Source: Betaproteobacteria bacterium (GTDB taxonomy: Bacteria > Pseudomonadota > Gammaproteobacteria > Burkholderiales > Thiobacillaceae). From it: 64,000 bases of DNA. The stretch spans positions 124,001 to 188,000 of the forward strand of contig JACRNB010000011.1 of assembly GCA_016219425.1 (NCBI GenBank). Reading direction: 5' to 3'. Numbering within the stretch: the stretch's first letter is position 1; the number at the start of each line of letters is the position of its first letter. The position numbers and the translations under genes were made by a program. The notes beneath the pieces were generated by a model. The model made no database searches. It was not told the DNA's origin and saw nothing but the letters and a program-made list of their open reading frames with translations. Positions 27,045 to 34,706 of the stretch are shown in pieces.

Positions 27045-27344
27045 TTACAGCCAAGACTGACAGTTGCTGTGTTCCGCGACGAGATCCACAAAACCGCCGT
27101 AATCCACCACATTGACGCCATCCAGCACGCGTGCGGACATCCCGCGTGCAGCGAGGTCCGGCCCGAGGGCATAGACCTTGACATTGGGCATGGCCGCCTT
27201 GACCTTTGCCTCCGACATGTTGCCGGCGGTCGCCGCATAGACGGCATCCTCAATCAGCAGCACCGCGGAACCGTCTTTTGCATGACCCAGGCAGGTGTCC
27301 ACGCTGTTGCGCTCGCTGGGTGACTTATTGACTATGTGCAGCAT
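27045..27344 (-). CDS. dsrH: DsrH, sulfur-relay subunit (TusB family)
   Basis: A 99-aa component of the DsrEFH hexamer that hands sulfur to DsrC. The start MLHIVNKSP and the segment DTCLGHAKDGSAVLLIEDAV with a single conserved-region Cys18 are typical of TusB/DsrH. It lies 15 bp after dsrF and 24 bp before dsrC. Confidence 0.93.
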   Translation of the reverse strand: MLHIVNKSPSERNSVDTCLGHAKDGSAVLLIEDAVYAATAGNMSEAKVKAAMPNVKVYALGPDLAARGMSARVLDGVNVVDYGGFVDLVAEHSNCQSWL

Positions 27345-27359
27345 TTTCGCGTTCTCCGA

Positions 27360-27752
27360 TCAGAAGCTGAGGACCACGTCCTGCTCGTTCATCAAGTCCG
27401 CCATCTCGGCAGCGCCCACAACCTGAACATCCACCACGAGATCGTCCTCGCTGAGTCCGCGCGCCTCCAGGGATTCGCGCTCCACGTAGAGCTTCTCGAT
27501 GTCATACCCTTCCAAGGCGCGATAGGTCTTGGAAAAGCTCTTCATCTCGATGCCATCGGTGTTGATGTTCTTCATCAACTGGTACACGCCGTCATCAATG
27601 AAGGCGAGGCTCACGTCCTGCTCGAACGCAGCGGAAATCAGCACAACTTCCAGGCTCTCCAGGGCATAGATGGTGCCGTAGGGGGCCTTGCGGTTCACGA
27701 ACATGAACTTCTTGATCGTGCCGCCTTCTTCCATATCCATTTCGTCGGACAT
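27360..27752 (-). CDS. dsrF: DsrF, sulfur-relay subunit (TusC family)
   Basis: A 130-aa member of the DsrE/DsrF-like fold (KKFMFVNRKAPYGTIYALES; DVSLAFIDDGVYQLMKN). It is the non-catalytic partner in the DsrEFH complex. It lies 10 bp downstream of dsrE. The protein contains no Cys. Confidence 0.93.
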   Translation of the reverse strand: MSDEMDMEEGGTIKKFMFVNRKAPYGTIYALESLEVVLISAAFEQDVSLAFIDDGVYQLMKNINTDGIEMKSFSKTYRALEGYDIEKLYVERESLEARGLSEDDLVVDVQVVGAAEMADLMNEQDVVLSF

Positions 27753-27762
27753 CGCTTTTCCC

Positions 27763-28155
27763 TCAATCGCCGAAAGTCACCAGACGGTCACACTGGATGC
27801 CGGCCTCGACCAGCTGTCCCAGACCCGAGATGCGGAAGGCAGGAGCAATATTGCTGGCATCCTTGCCCTGACGCTTGGCCTCGTTGTCATCCATCATGCC
27901 GCGCCGCTGCGCCGCCGCGATACACACCACCAGATCAAGGTTGTGTTCCTGAGCCAGAGCGCTCCAGCGGTTGACGATGTGACGGTCGTCCGCCGGGGGC
28001 ACGGTCAGGCGCGAGGCGTTGTTGACGCCATCGTGATAGAAGAACACGCGGAAGATCTCGTGCCCCTTGGCGAGACAGGCCTTGGCAAACAGGTAGGCGG
28101 AGTCCGACGCCTGATGCTGGTAGGGCCCTTCGTTAACCAAAATACCGAATTTCAT
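27763..28155 (-). CDS. dsrE: DsrE, sulfurtransferase subunit (TusD family)
   Basis: A 130-aa sulfur-accepting subunit of DsrEFH. The start MKFGILVNEGPYQH at 28155 is the family start; the extended frame is not conserved. The active Cys78 (LDLVVCIAAAQRRGM) is at exactly the position reported for DsrE. It lies between dsrB and dsrF. Confidence 0.94.
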   Translation of the reverse strand: MKFGILVNEGPYQHQASDSAYLFAKACLAKGHEIFRVFFYHDGVNNASRLTVPPADDRHIVNRWSALAQEHNLDLVVCIAAAQRRGMMDDNEAKRQGKDASNIAPAFRISGLGQLVEAGIQCDRLVTFGD

Positions 28156-28218
28156 TTGTATATCCCTATCTCCGAATAACTGAGCGGAAGACAACCCCGG
28201 CGCTGACCGGGGCGGCCA

Positions 28219-29292
28219 TCAGAAACGGATGTGAGCCGAAGCGTTCAGACTGCTGCGACCACCGCGCCAGTTATCCACGTGATACTTGGTGAACGGCAGA
28301 CCCGTCTTTTCGAAGAACGCAGGCCAACCGATACGGTCGATCCAGTCGTTCATGCGCTCCCACGGACGACCATCCGCCTTGTATGTGGCCAGGATGTTCT
28401 TGACCACAGCGCCCACTTCGGGCCAACGCGGGGCGTTGTTGGGCAGACCGGAGGCAACCAGCTTGTGGAAGGTGGGACGTGAGCGGGCGTTGGAGTTCTT
28501 GCCGCCGACCCAGATGGCGATCTTGGAATACTCGGGGTCGTTGATCTGCATCGGGGGGCACGGGGGGAAGCAGGCGCCGCAGCAGATGCACTTCTTCTCG
28601 TCCACTTCCAGGGAGGGCTTGCCGTTCACCAGGGCGGGACGAATCGCCGCGACCGGGCAACGGGCCACCACGGAGGGGCGCTCGCAGATGTTGGCCACCA
28701 GATCATGGTTGATCTTGGGAGGCTTGGTGTGCTGCACGACGATGGCGATGTCAGCCTGGCCGCCGCAGTTGATCTCGCAGCAGGAGGTGGACAGCTTGAC
28801 GCGGTTGGGCATCTCACACTTGACGAAATCATCGTACAAATCGTCCATCAGGGCCTTCACCACGCCGGAGGCGTCGGTGCCGGGGATGTCGCAGTGCAAC
28901 CATCCCTGGGTGTGGGCGATCATGGATACGGAGTTGGCGGTGCCGCCCACCGGGAAGCCGTTCTCGCTCAGGGTCTTGATCAGGGGCTCAACCTTGGCCT
29001 GCTCGGTGACCATGTACTCGATGTTGGAACGGGTGGTGAAACGCACATAACCGTCGGCGAACTGGTCGGCGATGTCGGCCAGCTTGCGGATGGTGTAGTG
29101 GTCCATCTGGCGCTGAGTGCCGGCCTTGACGGTCCAGATCTCGTCGCCATTCTCGGCGCGGTGATAAAGCACACCCGGTTTCGGATGGGAGTGGAAATTC
29201 CACTTCCCATAGTTCTTCTTCATCACGGGGTGCATGTAGGGCATCGGGTCCGGGGTACCGGATTCGATGGTTTCGTGAGTCCTTTCAGCCAT
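28219..29292 (-). CDS. dsrB: DsrB, reverse dissimilatory sulfite reductase beta subunit
   Basis: The beta subunit of the siroheme sulfite reductase that, in this pathway, oxidises DsrC-bound sulfur to sulfite. The protein is 357 aa from the ATG at 29292, preceded by GGAGAG; a TTG four codons upstream is less likely. The siroheme/[4Fe-4S] region STSCCEINCGGQADIAIVV and the ferredoxin insertion CICCGACFPPCPPMQI are intact. Present with dsrEFH and dsrL and without dsrD, so the oxidative type is inferred. Confidence 0.96.
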   Translation of the reverse strand: MAERTHETIESGTPDPMPYMHPVMKKNYGKWNFHSHPKPGVLYHRAENGDEIWTVKAGTQRQMDHYTIRKLADIADQFADGYVRFTTRSNIEYMVTEQAKVEPLIKTLSENGFPVGGTANSVSMIAHTQGWLHCDIPGTDASGVVKALMDDLYDDFVKCEMPNRVKLSTSCCEINCGGQADIAIVVQHTKPPKINHDLVANICERPSVVARCPVAAIRPALVNGKPSLEVDEKKCICCGACFPPCPPMQINDPEYSKIAIWVGGKNSNARSRPTFHKLVASGLPNNAPRWPEVGAVVKNILATYKADGRPWERMNDWIDRIGWPAFFEKTGLPFTKYHVDNWRGGRSSLNASAHIRF

Positions 29293-29369
29293 ACTTCTCT
29301 CCAACTTTTCTGTGAGATTGGAAATTTGTCGCGCCGGTCCGGCCTTGCAGCCGGACCAACATCGTCCTG

Positions 29370-30668
29370 TTAGGCAGCCGCCTTACGCTCGAACCACTTG
29401 GCCGCCTCTTCGTCCCAGCCGTCGGTACGCACGTAGGGGTTGGTACGGGGATGAACGATCATGTTGGGGTCCACTTCCAGGCCGATGCCTTCCAGGAAGT
29501 TGACCAGACCGATACGCTCGATCATCTCGCCGGTACGCTCGTGCTCCAGCGCGTTTTCCGCGAAGAAGTCGAGGATGGTGCGGGACAGGTCGTTCAGCTT
29601 CTCGAAGTCCTCGTCGGACTCCATCTTCATGAACGGAATCACCACGGTACCCATGGAGGCGCCGATCTTCAGCACGCTCTTGCCGCCCACCAGGATGGTC
29701 ACGCCCTTGTCTTTACCGGGCAGCAGCGCGCCGGGCATGACATTCAGGCAGTGCATGCAGCGCACGCAGTTGTGGTTGTCGATCTCCAGGCAGTTCGCAT
29801 CGGACACCGCCACCTTGGTGACACCCTCGCCAGCGGCAACGCCATCGTTCTTGACCAGACGGATGGCGCGGGTGGGACACATGCTGACCACCATGTTGGT
29901 CAGGTCTTCCACGCTGTGGGCAGCCATCCATTCGCGGGCGATCTTCTCGTCCGCGCGGATGCTGTCACGCCAGGTGCCGATGGTGGCCATGTCGGAACGC
30001 TGGATGGAGTTCACGCAGTCGTTCGGGCAGCCGGAGAACTTGAACTTGAACTTGTACGGCAGCGACGGACGGTGCATGTCGTCGATGTTGTTGTTGATGA
30101 CCACACGCAGGGCGCGGGCCTCGTCGTAGCAGGACATCTCGCAACGGGCGGCGCCGACGCAGGACATGGAGGTGCGCAGCGCGGGGCCGGCGCCACCCAG
30201 ATCGAAGCCCATCTCGTTGAACTTGTCGAAGGAACGCTGCACGTCACCGGTCTTGATGCCTTGCAGCATGATGTCGCCGGACTGGCCGTGGAAGGCGATC
30301 AGGCCGGAGCCGCCGGTTTCCAGCCAGGCGTCGCACATCTGGCGCAGCAGGTCGGAGGTGTAGTGCATGCCGGCGGGGGGCATGATGCGCAGGGTGTGGA
30401 ACTCAGCCGCCTCGGGGAACAGGGGCTTGTGGTCCGCGCCCTTGAGTTCGGTGAAGCGGGGGATCACGCCGCCGCCGTATCCGACGACGCCCACAGTACC
30501 GCCCTTCCAGTAGCCGAAGCGGGTCTTGTAGGAGGTTTCCAGCTGGCCCATCAGATCGACCATCATGTCGTTGTCTTTAGCCAGGCGCTTGAGACCTGTC
30601 ACGAAGGAAGGCCACGGGCCCTTTTCCAGTTCGTCCAGGTTGGGCGTATCAACCATTTGTTTAGCCAT
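29370..30668 (-). CDS. dsrA: DsrA, reverse dissimilatory sulfite reductase alpha subunit
   Basis: The alpha subunit of DsrAB, first gene of the dsr operon. It is 432 aa from the ATG at 30668 (MAKQMVDTPNLDELEKGPWP), preceded by AAGGAG. Siroheme and cluster ligands lie in SCVGAARCEMSCYDEARA and FKFSGCPNDCVNSIQ, and a ferredoxin-type motif CVRCMHCLNVMPGALLPGKD follows; it reads CxxCxxC with the usual fourth Cys of a ferredoxin not obvious. A 65-bp gap separates it from dsrB. Confidence 0.96.
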   Translation of the reverse strand: MAKQMVDTPNLDELEKGPWPSFVTGLKRLAKDNDMMVDLMGQLETSYKTRFGYWKGGTVGVVGYGGGVIPRFTELKGADHKPLFPEAAEFHTLRIMPPAGMHYTSDLLRQMCDAWLETGGSGLIAFHGQSGDIMLQGIKTGDVQRSFDKFNEMGFDLGGAGPALRTSMSCVGAARCEMSCYDEARALRVVINNNIDDMHRPSLPYKFKFKFSGCPNDCVNSIQRSDMATIGTWRDSIRADEKIAREWMAAHSVEDLTNMVVSMCPTRAIRLVKNDGVAAGEGVTKVAVSDANCLEIDNHNCVRCMHCLNVMPGALLPGKDKGVTILVGGKSVLKIGASMGTVVIPFMKMESDEDFEKLNDLSRTILDFFAENALEHERTGEMIERIGLVNFLEGIGLEVDPNMIVHPRTNPYVRTDGWDEEAAKWFERKAAA

Positions 30669-30800
30669 CTGTGTTTCTCCTTGAAGTCTCGAACGAGTCA
30701 TCACAACCGTGCACTTTCCAGAGGCGCTCAACGAGACGGCGCCATGGACCAAGTGGATGCATATTAGGGAGCGCTTATCCTGCCAACCATCATTCCGATG

Positions 30801-30863
30801 GAGTAAGCATGTATTTCACTCGGGTAAGCCCACCCTACCCTTTCGGGTAGTGCCAGCTATCCC
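30801..30863. promoter_or_regulatory. Cluster of GGGTAG-type half-sites in the dsrA divergent promoter region
   Basis: The 263-bp region between dsrA and the divergent small gene holds GAGTAAGC (30801), GGGTAAGC (30822, exactly 21 bp on), CTACCC (30835), GGGTAG (30845) and CTATCC (30857). CTACCC-TTTC-GGGTAG is a perfect 6-bp dyad, and GGGTAG-N6-CTATCC has the same spacing as the dyad upstream of prpE. An operator cluster is inferred; no -10/-35 pair could be assigned with confidence. Confidence 0.5.
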
Positions 30864-30931
30864 ATGCCGGTAATGCCAATACCTGACCGGGGATGTCAGA
30901 TTATCAGCCTATCAACACATGCTAATGGATT

Positions 30932-31171
30932 ATGGATCACATCACCTCGCTGGCGAAATTCCGAAATCCTTATGGCAACCAGGAAATCGAGTTGCAGGAG
31001 GTGCGCTATGAGGCCGGCGGCACCCCCATGATGCGGCTGCGCATCCGCGAGCGCGGCGCACGTTTCACCATCTTCGACATCGACCCCGTCACGGCCCGAT
31101 ATTGGGCTGGGGAGATGAAGCAATGGGCCGACCCCCTGGCGGACTCCGCACCGCCGCCCCCTTTGGAATGA
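30932..31171 (+). CDS. Small conserved-looking protein of unknown function, divergent from dsrA
   Basis: A 79-aa soluble protein beginning MDHITSLAKFRNPYGNQEIE and containing GGTPMMRLRIRERGARFTIF and WAGEMKQWADPLAD. I do not recognise a characterised family with certainty. It has no Cys, signal peptide or membrane segment. It starts the cluster divergent from dsrA and lies 3 bp upstream of a Cas6-like gene, so the two are likely translated from one transcript. Its proximity to dsr and to a DsrC-like gene suggests, but does not prove, a sulfur-metabolism role. Confidence 0.75.
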   Translation: MDHITSLAKFRNPYGNQEIELQEVRYEAGGTPMMRLRIRERGARFTIFDIDPVTARYWAGEMKQWADPLADSAPPPPLE

Positions 31172-31174
31172 GCC

Positions 31175-31825
31175 ATGCGCCTGTTTAGCCCCGAGTGGGA
31201 AGCCATCAAGGAATTCGACACGCAGGCCCAGGTGCGCGAGGCCCAGTTCGATCTCGCCGGGCGGCAACTCCCTGCGGATCATGGTCTCGTCCTGCATGAA
31301 GCCTTGTGCGCCCGCCTGCCCTGGCTGGCTGACACCCCCGGCGCCGGCGTACACCCCATCCAGGGAGAGGACAACGGCGCCGGGGCGCTGGTGATCGGAC
31401 GCCGCACCAAGCTGACCCTGCGCCTGCCCATCCAGCGCATGGCGGATGCTGCGGCCCTGTGCGGCGCTCGTTTCGACCTGGGCAACGGCCCCATCACGGT
31501 CGGCGCGCTGAAGGAACGCCCGCTGATGCCCTGCGCCTATCTCTATTCCCATTTCGTCGATCTGGGGATGGCGGACGAGGTGGAGTTCCTTGCCGAAGCG
31601 CGCCGCCATCTGGATGCGATGGCGCTGCCGGGCGGACTGATCCCCGGCAAGCAACGTAAAATGCGCGTTCCCCGCGGGGAGATCGTGGGATACAGCCTGA
31701 TGCTGCACGACATCTCCCTGGCCCAGTCCATCACGCTGCAAGAGCAAGGCCTGGGCGGCTATCGTGGTCTGGGATGCGGCCTTTTCATACCGCACAAATC
31801 CATCAAGGAAGTCATTGCGGGCTGA
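31175..31825 (+). CDS. Cas6/Cmx6-like RAMP protein without a CRISPR array
   Basis: A 216-aa protein that resembles the Cas6/Cmx6 family of type I CRISPR systems (RAMP fold, crRNA-processing endoribonucleases). Visible family features are the N-terminal PADHG (His36) followed by LHEALCARLPWL, then HPIQGE, the RTKLTLRLPI strand and EFLAEARRHLD. Near the C-terminus, residues 188-205 give the glycine-rich loop QGLGGYRGLGCGLFIP. His36 or His41 could be catalytic, but that is a guess. No CRISPR repeats or other cas genes are present; the neighbours are a 79-aa unknown (3 bp upstream) and a DsrC-like gene (40 bp downstream). Confidence 0.72.
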   Translation: MRLFSPEWEAIKEFDTQAQVREAQFDLAGRQLPADHGLVLHEALCARLPWLADTPGAGVHPIQGEDNGAGALVIGRRTKLTLRLPIQRMADAAALCGARFDLGNGPITVGALKERPLMPCAYLYSHFVDLGMADEVEFLAEARRHLDAMALPGGLIPGKQRKMRVPRGEIVGYSLMLHDISLAQSITLQEQGLGGYRGLGCGLFIPHKSIKEVIAG

Positions 31826-31865
31826 CCAGCCCGTCTCATTCTCAACCTGCCTAAAGGAGCAAACC

Positions 31866-32198
31866 ATGGGATACATCGTCAACGGCGAAGAACTTGAAAC
31901 AGACGAAGACGGCTTTCTGGTGGAAGCCAACTTCAGCGACGACGTGGTGCCGGTCATCGCCGAAGCTGAAAAGATCACGCTCACCGACCTGCACTGGCAG
32001 GTGGTTCGTTTCATGCGTGAGCGCTACCAGGAAGACGGCCACACCCCCAACTTCCGCAACATGCTCGCCATGCTGTCCGAGGAAGACGATAGCCAGGACT
32101 GGAAAAAGGTGCTGTACGAACTCTTCCCCCTGCAACCCAACCGCCAGTCCGCCAAGGTCGCCGGCATGCCCAAACCCTTCGGCAAGGGCGGGTACTGA
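31866..32198 (+). CDS. Cysteine-free DsrC/TusE-like protein (RspA-type)
   Basis: A 110-aa DsrC-family protein starting MGYIVNGEELETDEDGFLVE, with the conserved DLHWQVVRFMRERYQEDGHT and LYELFPLQPNRQSAK. The C-terminal arm reads SAKVAGMPKPFGKGGY: both redox cysteines of DsrC are gone, and there is no Cys in the whole protein. It therefore cannot carry sulfur like DsrC; such homologues have been proposed as regulatory (RspA). Preceded by AAAGGAG. It lies between the Cas6-like gene and a rhodanese gene. Confidence 0.88.
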   Translation: MGYIVNGEELETDEDGFLVEANFSDDVVPVIAEAEKITLTDLHWQVVRFMRERYQEDGHTPNFRNMLAMLSEEDDSQDWKKVLYELFPLQPNRQSAKVAGMPKPFGKGGY

Positions 32199-32200
32199 GC

Positions 32201-32270
32201 TGTAGGAGCCGGCTTGCCGGCGATATGCGTGACGGCCCATCGGCCTGATCGCGGGCAAGCCCGCTCCTAC
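32201..32270. repeat. REP-like inverted pair
   Basis: TGTAGGAGCCGGCTTGCCGG at the left and GCGGGCAAGCCCGCTCCTAC at the right form an inverted REP-type pair immediately after the DsrC-like gene and 11 bp before the rhodanese gene. Related to, but distinct in arm sequence from, the units at 16.2 and 45.8 kb. Confidence 0.85.
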
Positions 32271-32281
32271 CCCCCTACACC

Positions 32282-33133
32282 ATGTTCTCCAACACCCTCG
32301 TCACCACCGAAGACCTCGCCGCGCACCTGGACGACCCGCAGTGGGTCGTACTGGACTGCCGCTTCACCCTGACCGACAGCACAGCGGGTCGGCAGGCCTA
32401 CCTCAAAGGACACATCCCCGGCGCGCGTTACGTGCATCTGGATGAAGACCTGTCCGCCCCCATTACCGACGCCACCGGACGCCACCCCCTGCCCGACCCC
32501 GCCGCCTTTGCCGAACAGGTCTGCGCCTGGGGCATTGGCGTGAACAAGCAGGTGGTGGTCTATGACGACAGCTTCGGCGCCATGGCCGTGCGCGCCTGGT
32601 GGATGCTGCGCTGGCTGGGCCACCCCGGCGTCGCCCTGCTCGACGGCGGCTACCCCAAGTGGCTGCGCGAAAAACGCCCCGTCACCCCCGACCTGCCGAC
32701 GCCGCACAAGGCCAGTTGCGCCTGTCTGCCGGAACCCTCCCAGATCGTCGATGCCGACACCGTGTTGCGCGCCTCGCGCAGCGGCGACGCCCTCCTCATC
32801 GACGCCCGCCCGGAGCGCCGCTTCAGCGGCGAATTCGAACCCCTGGACCCGGTCGCCGGCCACATCCCCGGCAGCATCAACTGGTCGTTCGAAGAAAACC
32901 TCGACATCGACGGCACCTACATGCCGCCCGAGGCCCTGCGCGAAAACTTCCAGGCCCTGCTCAAGGGCCGCGCCCCCTGGCAGGTGATCCACACCTGCGG
33001 CTCCGGCGTCACCGCCTGCCACAACCTGCTCGCCATGGAGATCGCCGGCCTGCCCGGCTCGCGCCTCTACCCCGGCTCCTGGAGCGAATGGATTCGCGAC
33101 CCCTCCCGCCCCGTCGCCACCGGAGAACAATAA
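32282..33133 (+). CDS. Sulfurtransferase (two-domain rhodanese / 3-mercaptopyruvate sulfurtransferase type)
   Basis: A 283-aa protein with two rhodanese domains. The N-terminal domain (VVLDCRFTLTDSTAGRQAYL; GHIPGARYVHLDEDLSAP) is inactive-type; the C-terminal domain carries the active Cys in HTCGSGVTACHN. The CGSGVT loop resembles mercaptopyruvate sulfurtransferase more than thiosulfate sulfurtransferase, but donor specificity cannot be settled by sequence. It follows the DsrC-like gene after a REP pair and precedes an unknown gene by 1 bp, so it probably belongs to the sulfur-linked cluster. Confidence 0.93.
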   Translation: MFSNTLVTTEDLAAHLDDPQWVVLDCRFTLTDSTAGRQAYLKGHIPGARYVHLDEDLSAPITDATGRHPLPDPAAFAEQVCAWGIGVNKQVVVYDDSFGAMAVRAWWMLRWLGHPGVALLDGGYPKWLREKRPVTPDLPTPHKASCACLPEPSQIVDADTVLRASRSGDALLIDARPERRFSGEFEPLDPVAGHIPGSINWSFEENLDIDGTYMPPEALRENFQALLKGRAPWQVIHTCGSGVTACHNLLAMEIAGLPGSRLYPGSWSEWIRDPSRPVATGEQ

Positions 33134-33134
33134 C

Positions 33135-33722
33135 GTGGTCAAACCCGTCCGCATCCGCACCACCTGGTTCAAAAAGGAAGGCGAACGCCCGGCGGAAGAA
33201 ACCGCCTCCGTCCTTGCCTCCACCCTCTGGCGCCTGGCCGACAAGGCGGTGGACAACCTCTCCCGCGCCGACTACGACATCGTCACCCCCCAACGCGGCT
33301 TCCGCATCCTGGGAGAACTGACCTGTTTCCTCGCCCACTATGTCGATCGCCTGTTGTATGGCCGCGTGAGCGACGCCGCACGGGCGGAGATGGTCACCGC
33401 CACCGCCCTGCAACTGGCCGGAATCATGGAAGAAAACATCCTCGACTTCACCGGCGGCCAGAAAGACCCGGAATACGACTACAAGCAGGGCTACATCGAC
33501 CTCATCAACACCCGCTCCACCGACTACTCCGAGTTCGAGTTTCCGCCCGACAAGGCCAGTTACCAGGCCCTGCGCTTCCTCTCCCTGCAAATCCGCGACG
33601 TGATGGAAGACAGCGACAAGAGCTGGATTCAAGACCAGCTCATGGACATCGAGATACCGGAAATGATGGGCGCCACCAAAAAAGCGATGGACGGCTTCTT
33701 CCCGCCCCCGGCCACCTCATGA
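33135..33722 (+). CDS. Uncharacterised all-helical protein in the dsr-divergent cluster
   Basis: A 195-aa protein starting at a GTG (MVKPVRIRTTWFKKEGE). It appears mostly alpha-helical, with segments such as LWRLADKAVDNLSRADYDIV, GELTCFLAHYVDRLLYGRVS and YQALRFLSLQIRDVMEDSD. No signal peptide or TM segment was seen and I do not recognise a family. It begins 1 bp after the rhodanese stop and its own stop overlaps the ATG of the dioxygenase gene (ATGA), so the three genes are translationally coupled. Confidence 0.8.
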   Translation: MVKPVRIRTTWFKKEGERPAEETASVLASTLWRLADKAVDNLSRADYDIVTPQRGFRILGELTCFLAHYVDRLLYGRVSDAARAEMVTATALQLAGIMEENILDFTGGQKDPEYDYKQGYIDLINTRSTDYSEFEFPPDKASYQALRFLSLQIRDVMEDSDKSWIQDQLMDIEIPEMMGATKKAMDGFFPPPATS

Positions 33723-34681
33723 TCCCCGCCGACAGCCCCTTCCACCCCGACAACGACACCGCCTACCAAGCCTGGCGCGACGCCAAACTGGCGAACTACC
33801 CGACGCGAGGCGAAGACCTCATCGTCCCGGTGCGGGACTTCCGGCAACTGAGCGATGCCGAATACGCCGCCCTCTGGCAACGCATCGCCAAGACCAACAT
33901 GGCCATCTACGCGGTGGAGAACCACGACCCGCTGGACAAGGACATCCCGCGCCTCCTCGGCGCCCAGTTCGGCCTCACCCATCTCGACCCCAACTGGCTC
34001 GCGGACGAAGACGGCATCACCAGCCTCACCCCCCGGGACGAAGACGCCAGCGCCCCGGATGAACGCACCCCCGGCGTGGACCCCGGCAAGCGCGGCGACT
34101 ACATCCCCTACACCCACCACCGCATCCGCTGGCACACCGACGGCTACTACAACCCGCCCGAGCGGCGCATCCTCGCCATGGGCCTGCACTGCGCCCGCCA
34201 GGCCGACAGCGGCGGCGAGAACGACCTCTACGACCACGAACTCGCCTACATCGCCCTGCGCGACGCCCACCCGGACCACATCCGCGCCCTCATGGCCCCG
34301 GATGCCATGACCATCCCCGCGCGGGTGGACGAAAGCGGCCAGGCCCGCCCGGACGAGACCGGCCCCGCCTTCCTGGTGCATGAAAACGGCCTGCACCTGC
34401 GCTACACCGCCCGCACCAAGAGCATCCGCTGGAAGGACGACGCCCCCACCCGCGCCGCCCTCCAGGCCCTGGACGACCTGCTGGCCTCCCACCCCTTCGG
34501 CGCCTACACCCTGCGGATGCAGCCCGGCATGGGCCTGCTCTGCAACAACGTCCTGCACACCCGCGCCGGCTTCACCGACCGCCCCGAGCACCGGCGTCTG
34601 CTCTACCGCGCCCGCTACCACGACGCCCTGAAACGACTTGCCGCCTGCCCGCCCCAGGGGCCGACGGAGGCGATGCCATGA
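33719..34681 (+). CDS. TauD/TfdA-family Fe(II)/2-oxoglutarate dioxygenase
   Basis: A 320-aa soluble oxygenase. The iron-binding facial triad is visible as HTD in IRWHTDGYYNPPERR and the distal His in NVLHTRAGF; the 2-oxoglutarate Arg is likely in HRRLLYRARY. TauD family members oxidise sulfonates, sulfate esters and other substrates; the actual substrate here is unknown. It is the last gene of the rhodanese-unknown-dioxygenase run, coupled by a 4-bp overlap. Confidence 0.88.
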   Translation: MIPADSPFHPDNDTAYQAWRDAKLANYPTRGEDLIVPVRDFRQLSDAEYAALWQRIAKTNMAIYAVENHDPLDKDIPRLLGAQFGLTHLDPNWLADEDGITSLTPRDEDASAPDERTPGVDPGKRGDYIPYTHHRIRWHTDGYYNPPERRILAMGLHCARQADSGGENDLYDHELAYIALRDAHPDHIRALMAPDAMTIPARVDESGQARPDETGPAFLVHENGLHLRYTARTKSIRWKDDAPTRAALQALDDLLASHPFGAYTLRMQPGMGLLCNNVLHTRAGFTDRPEHRRLLYRARYHDALKRLAACPPQGPTEAMP

Positions 34682-34706
34682 GCCGGCGCGTTTCGCTCTG
34701 GCGCGG

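Noticed and set aside
16458-30668. Sulfate reduction rather than sulfur oxidation
   Set aside because: No dsrD, aprAB or sat is seen in the window, while dsrEFH and dsrL are present, which is the oxidative pattern.
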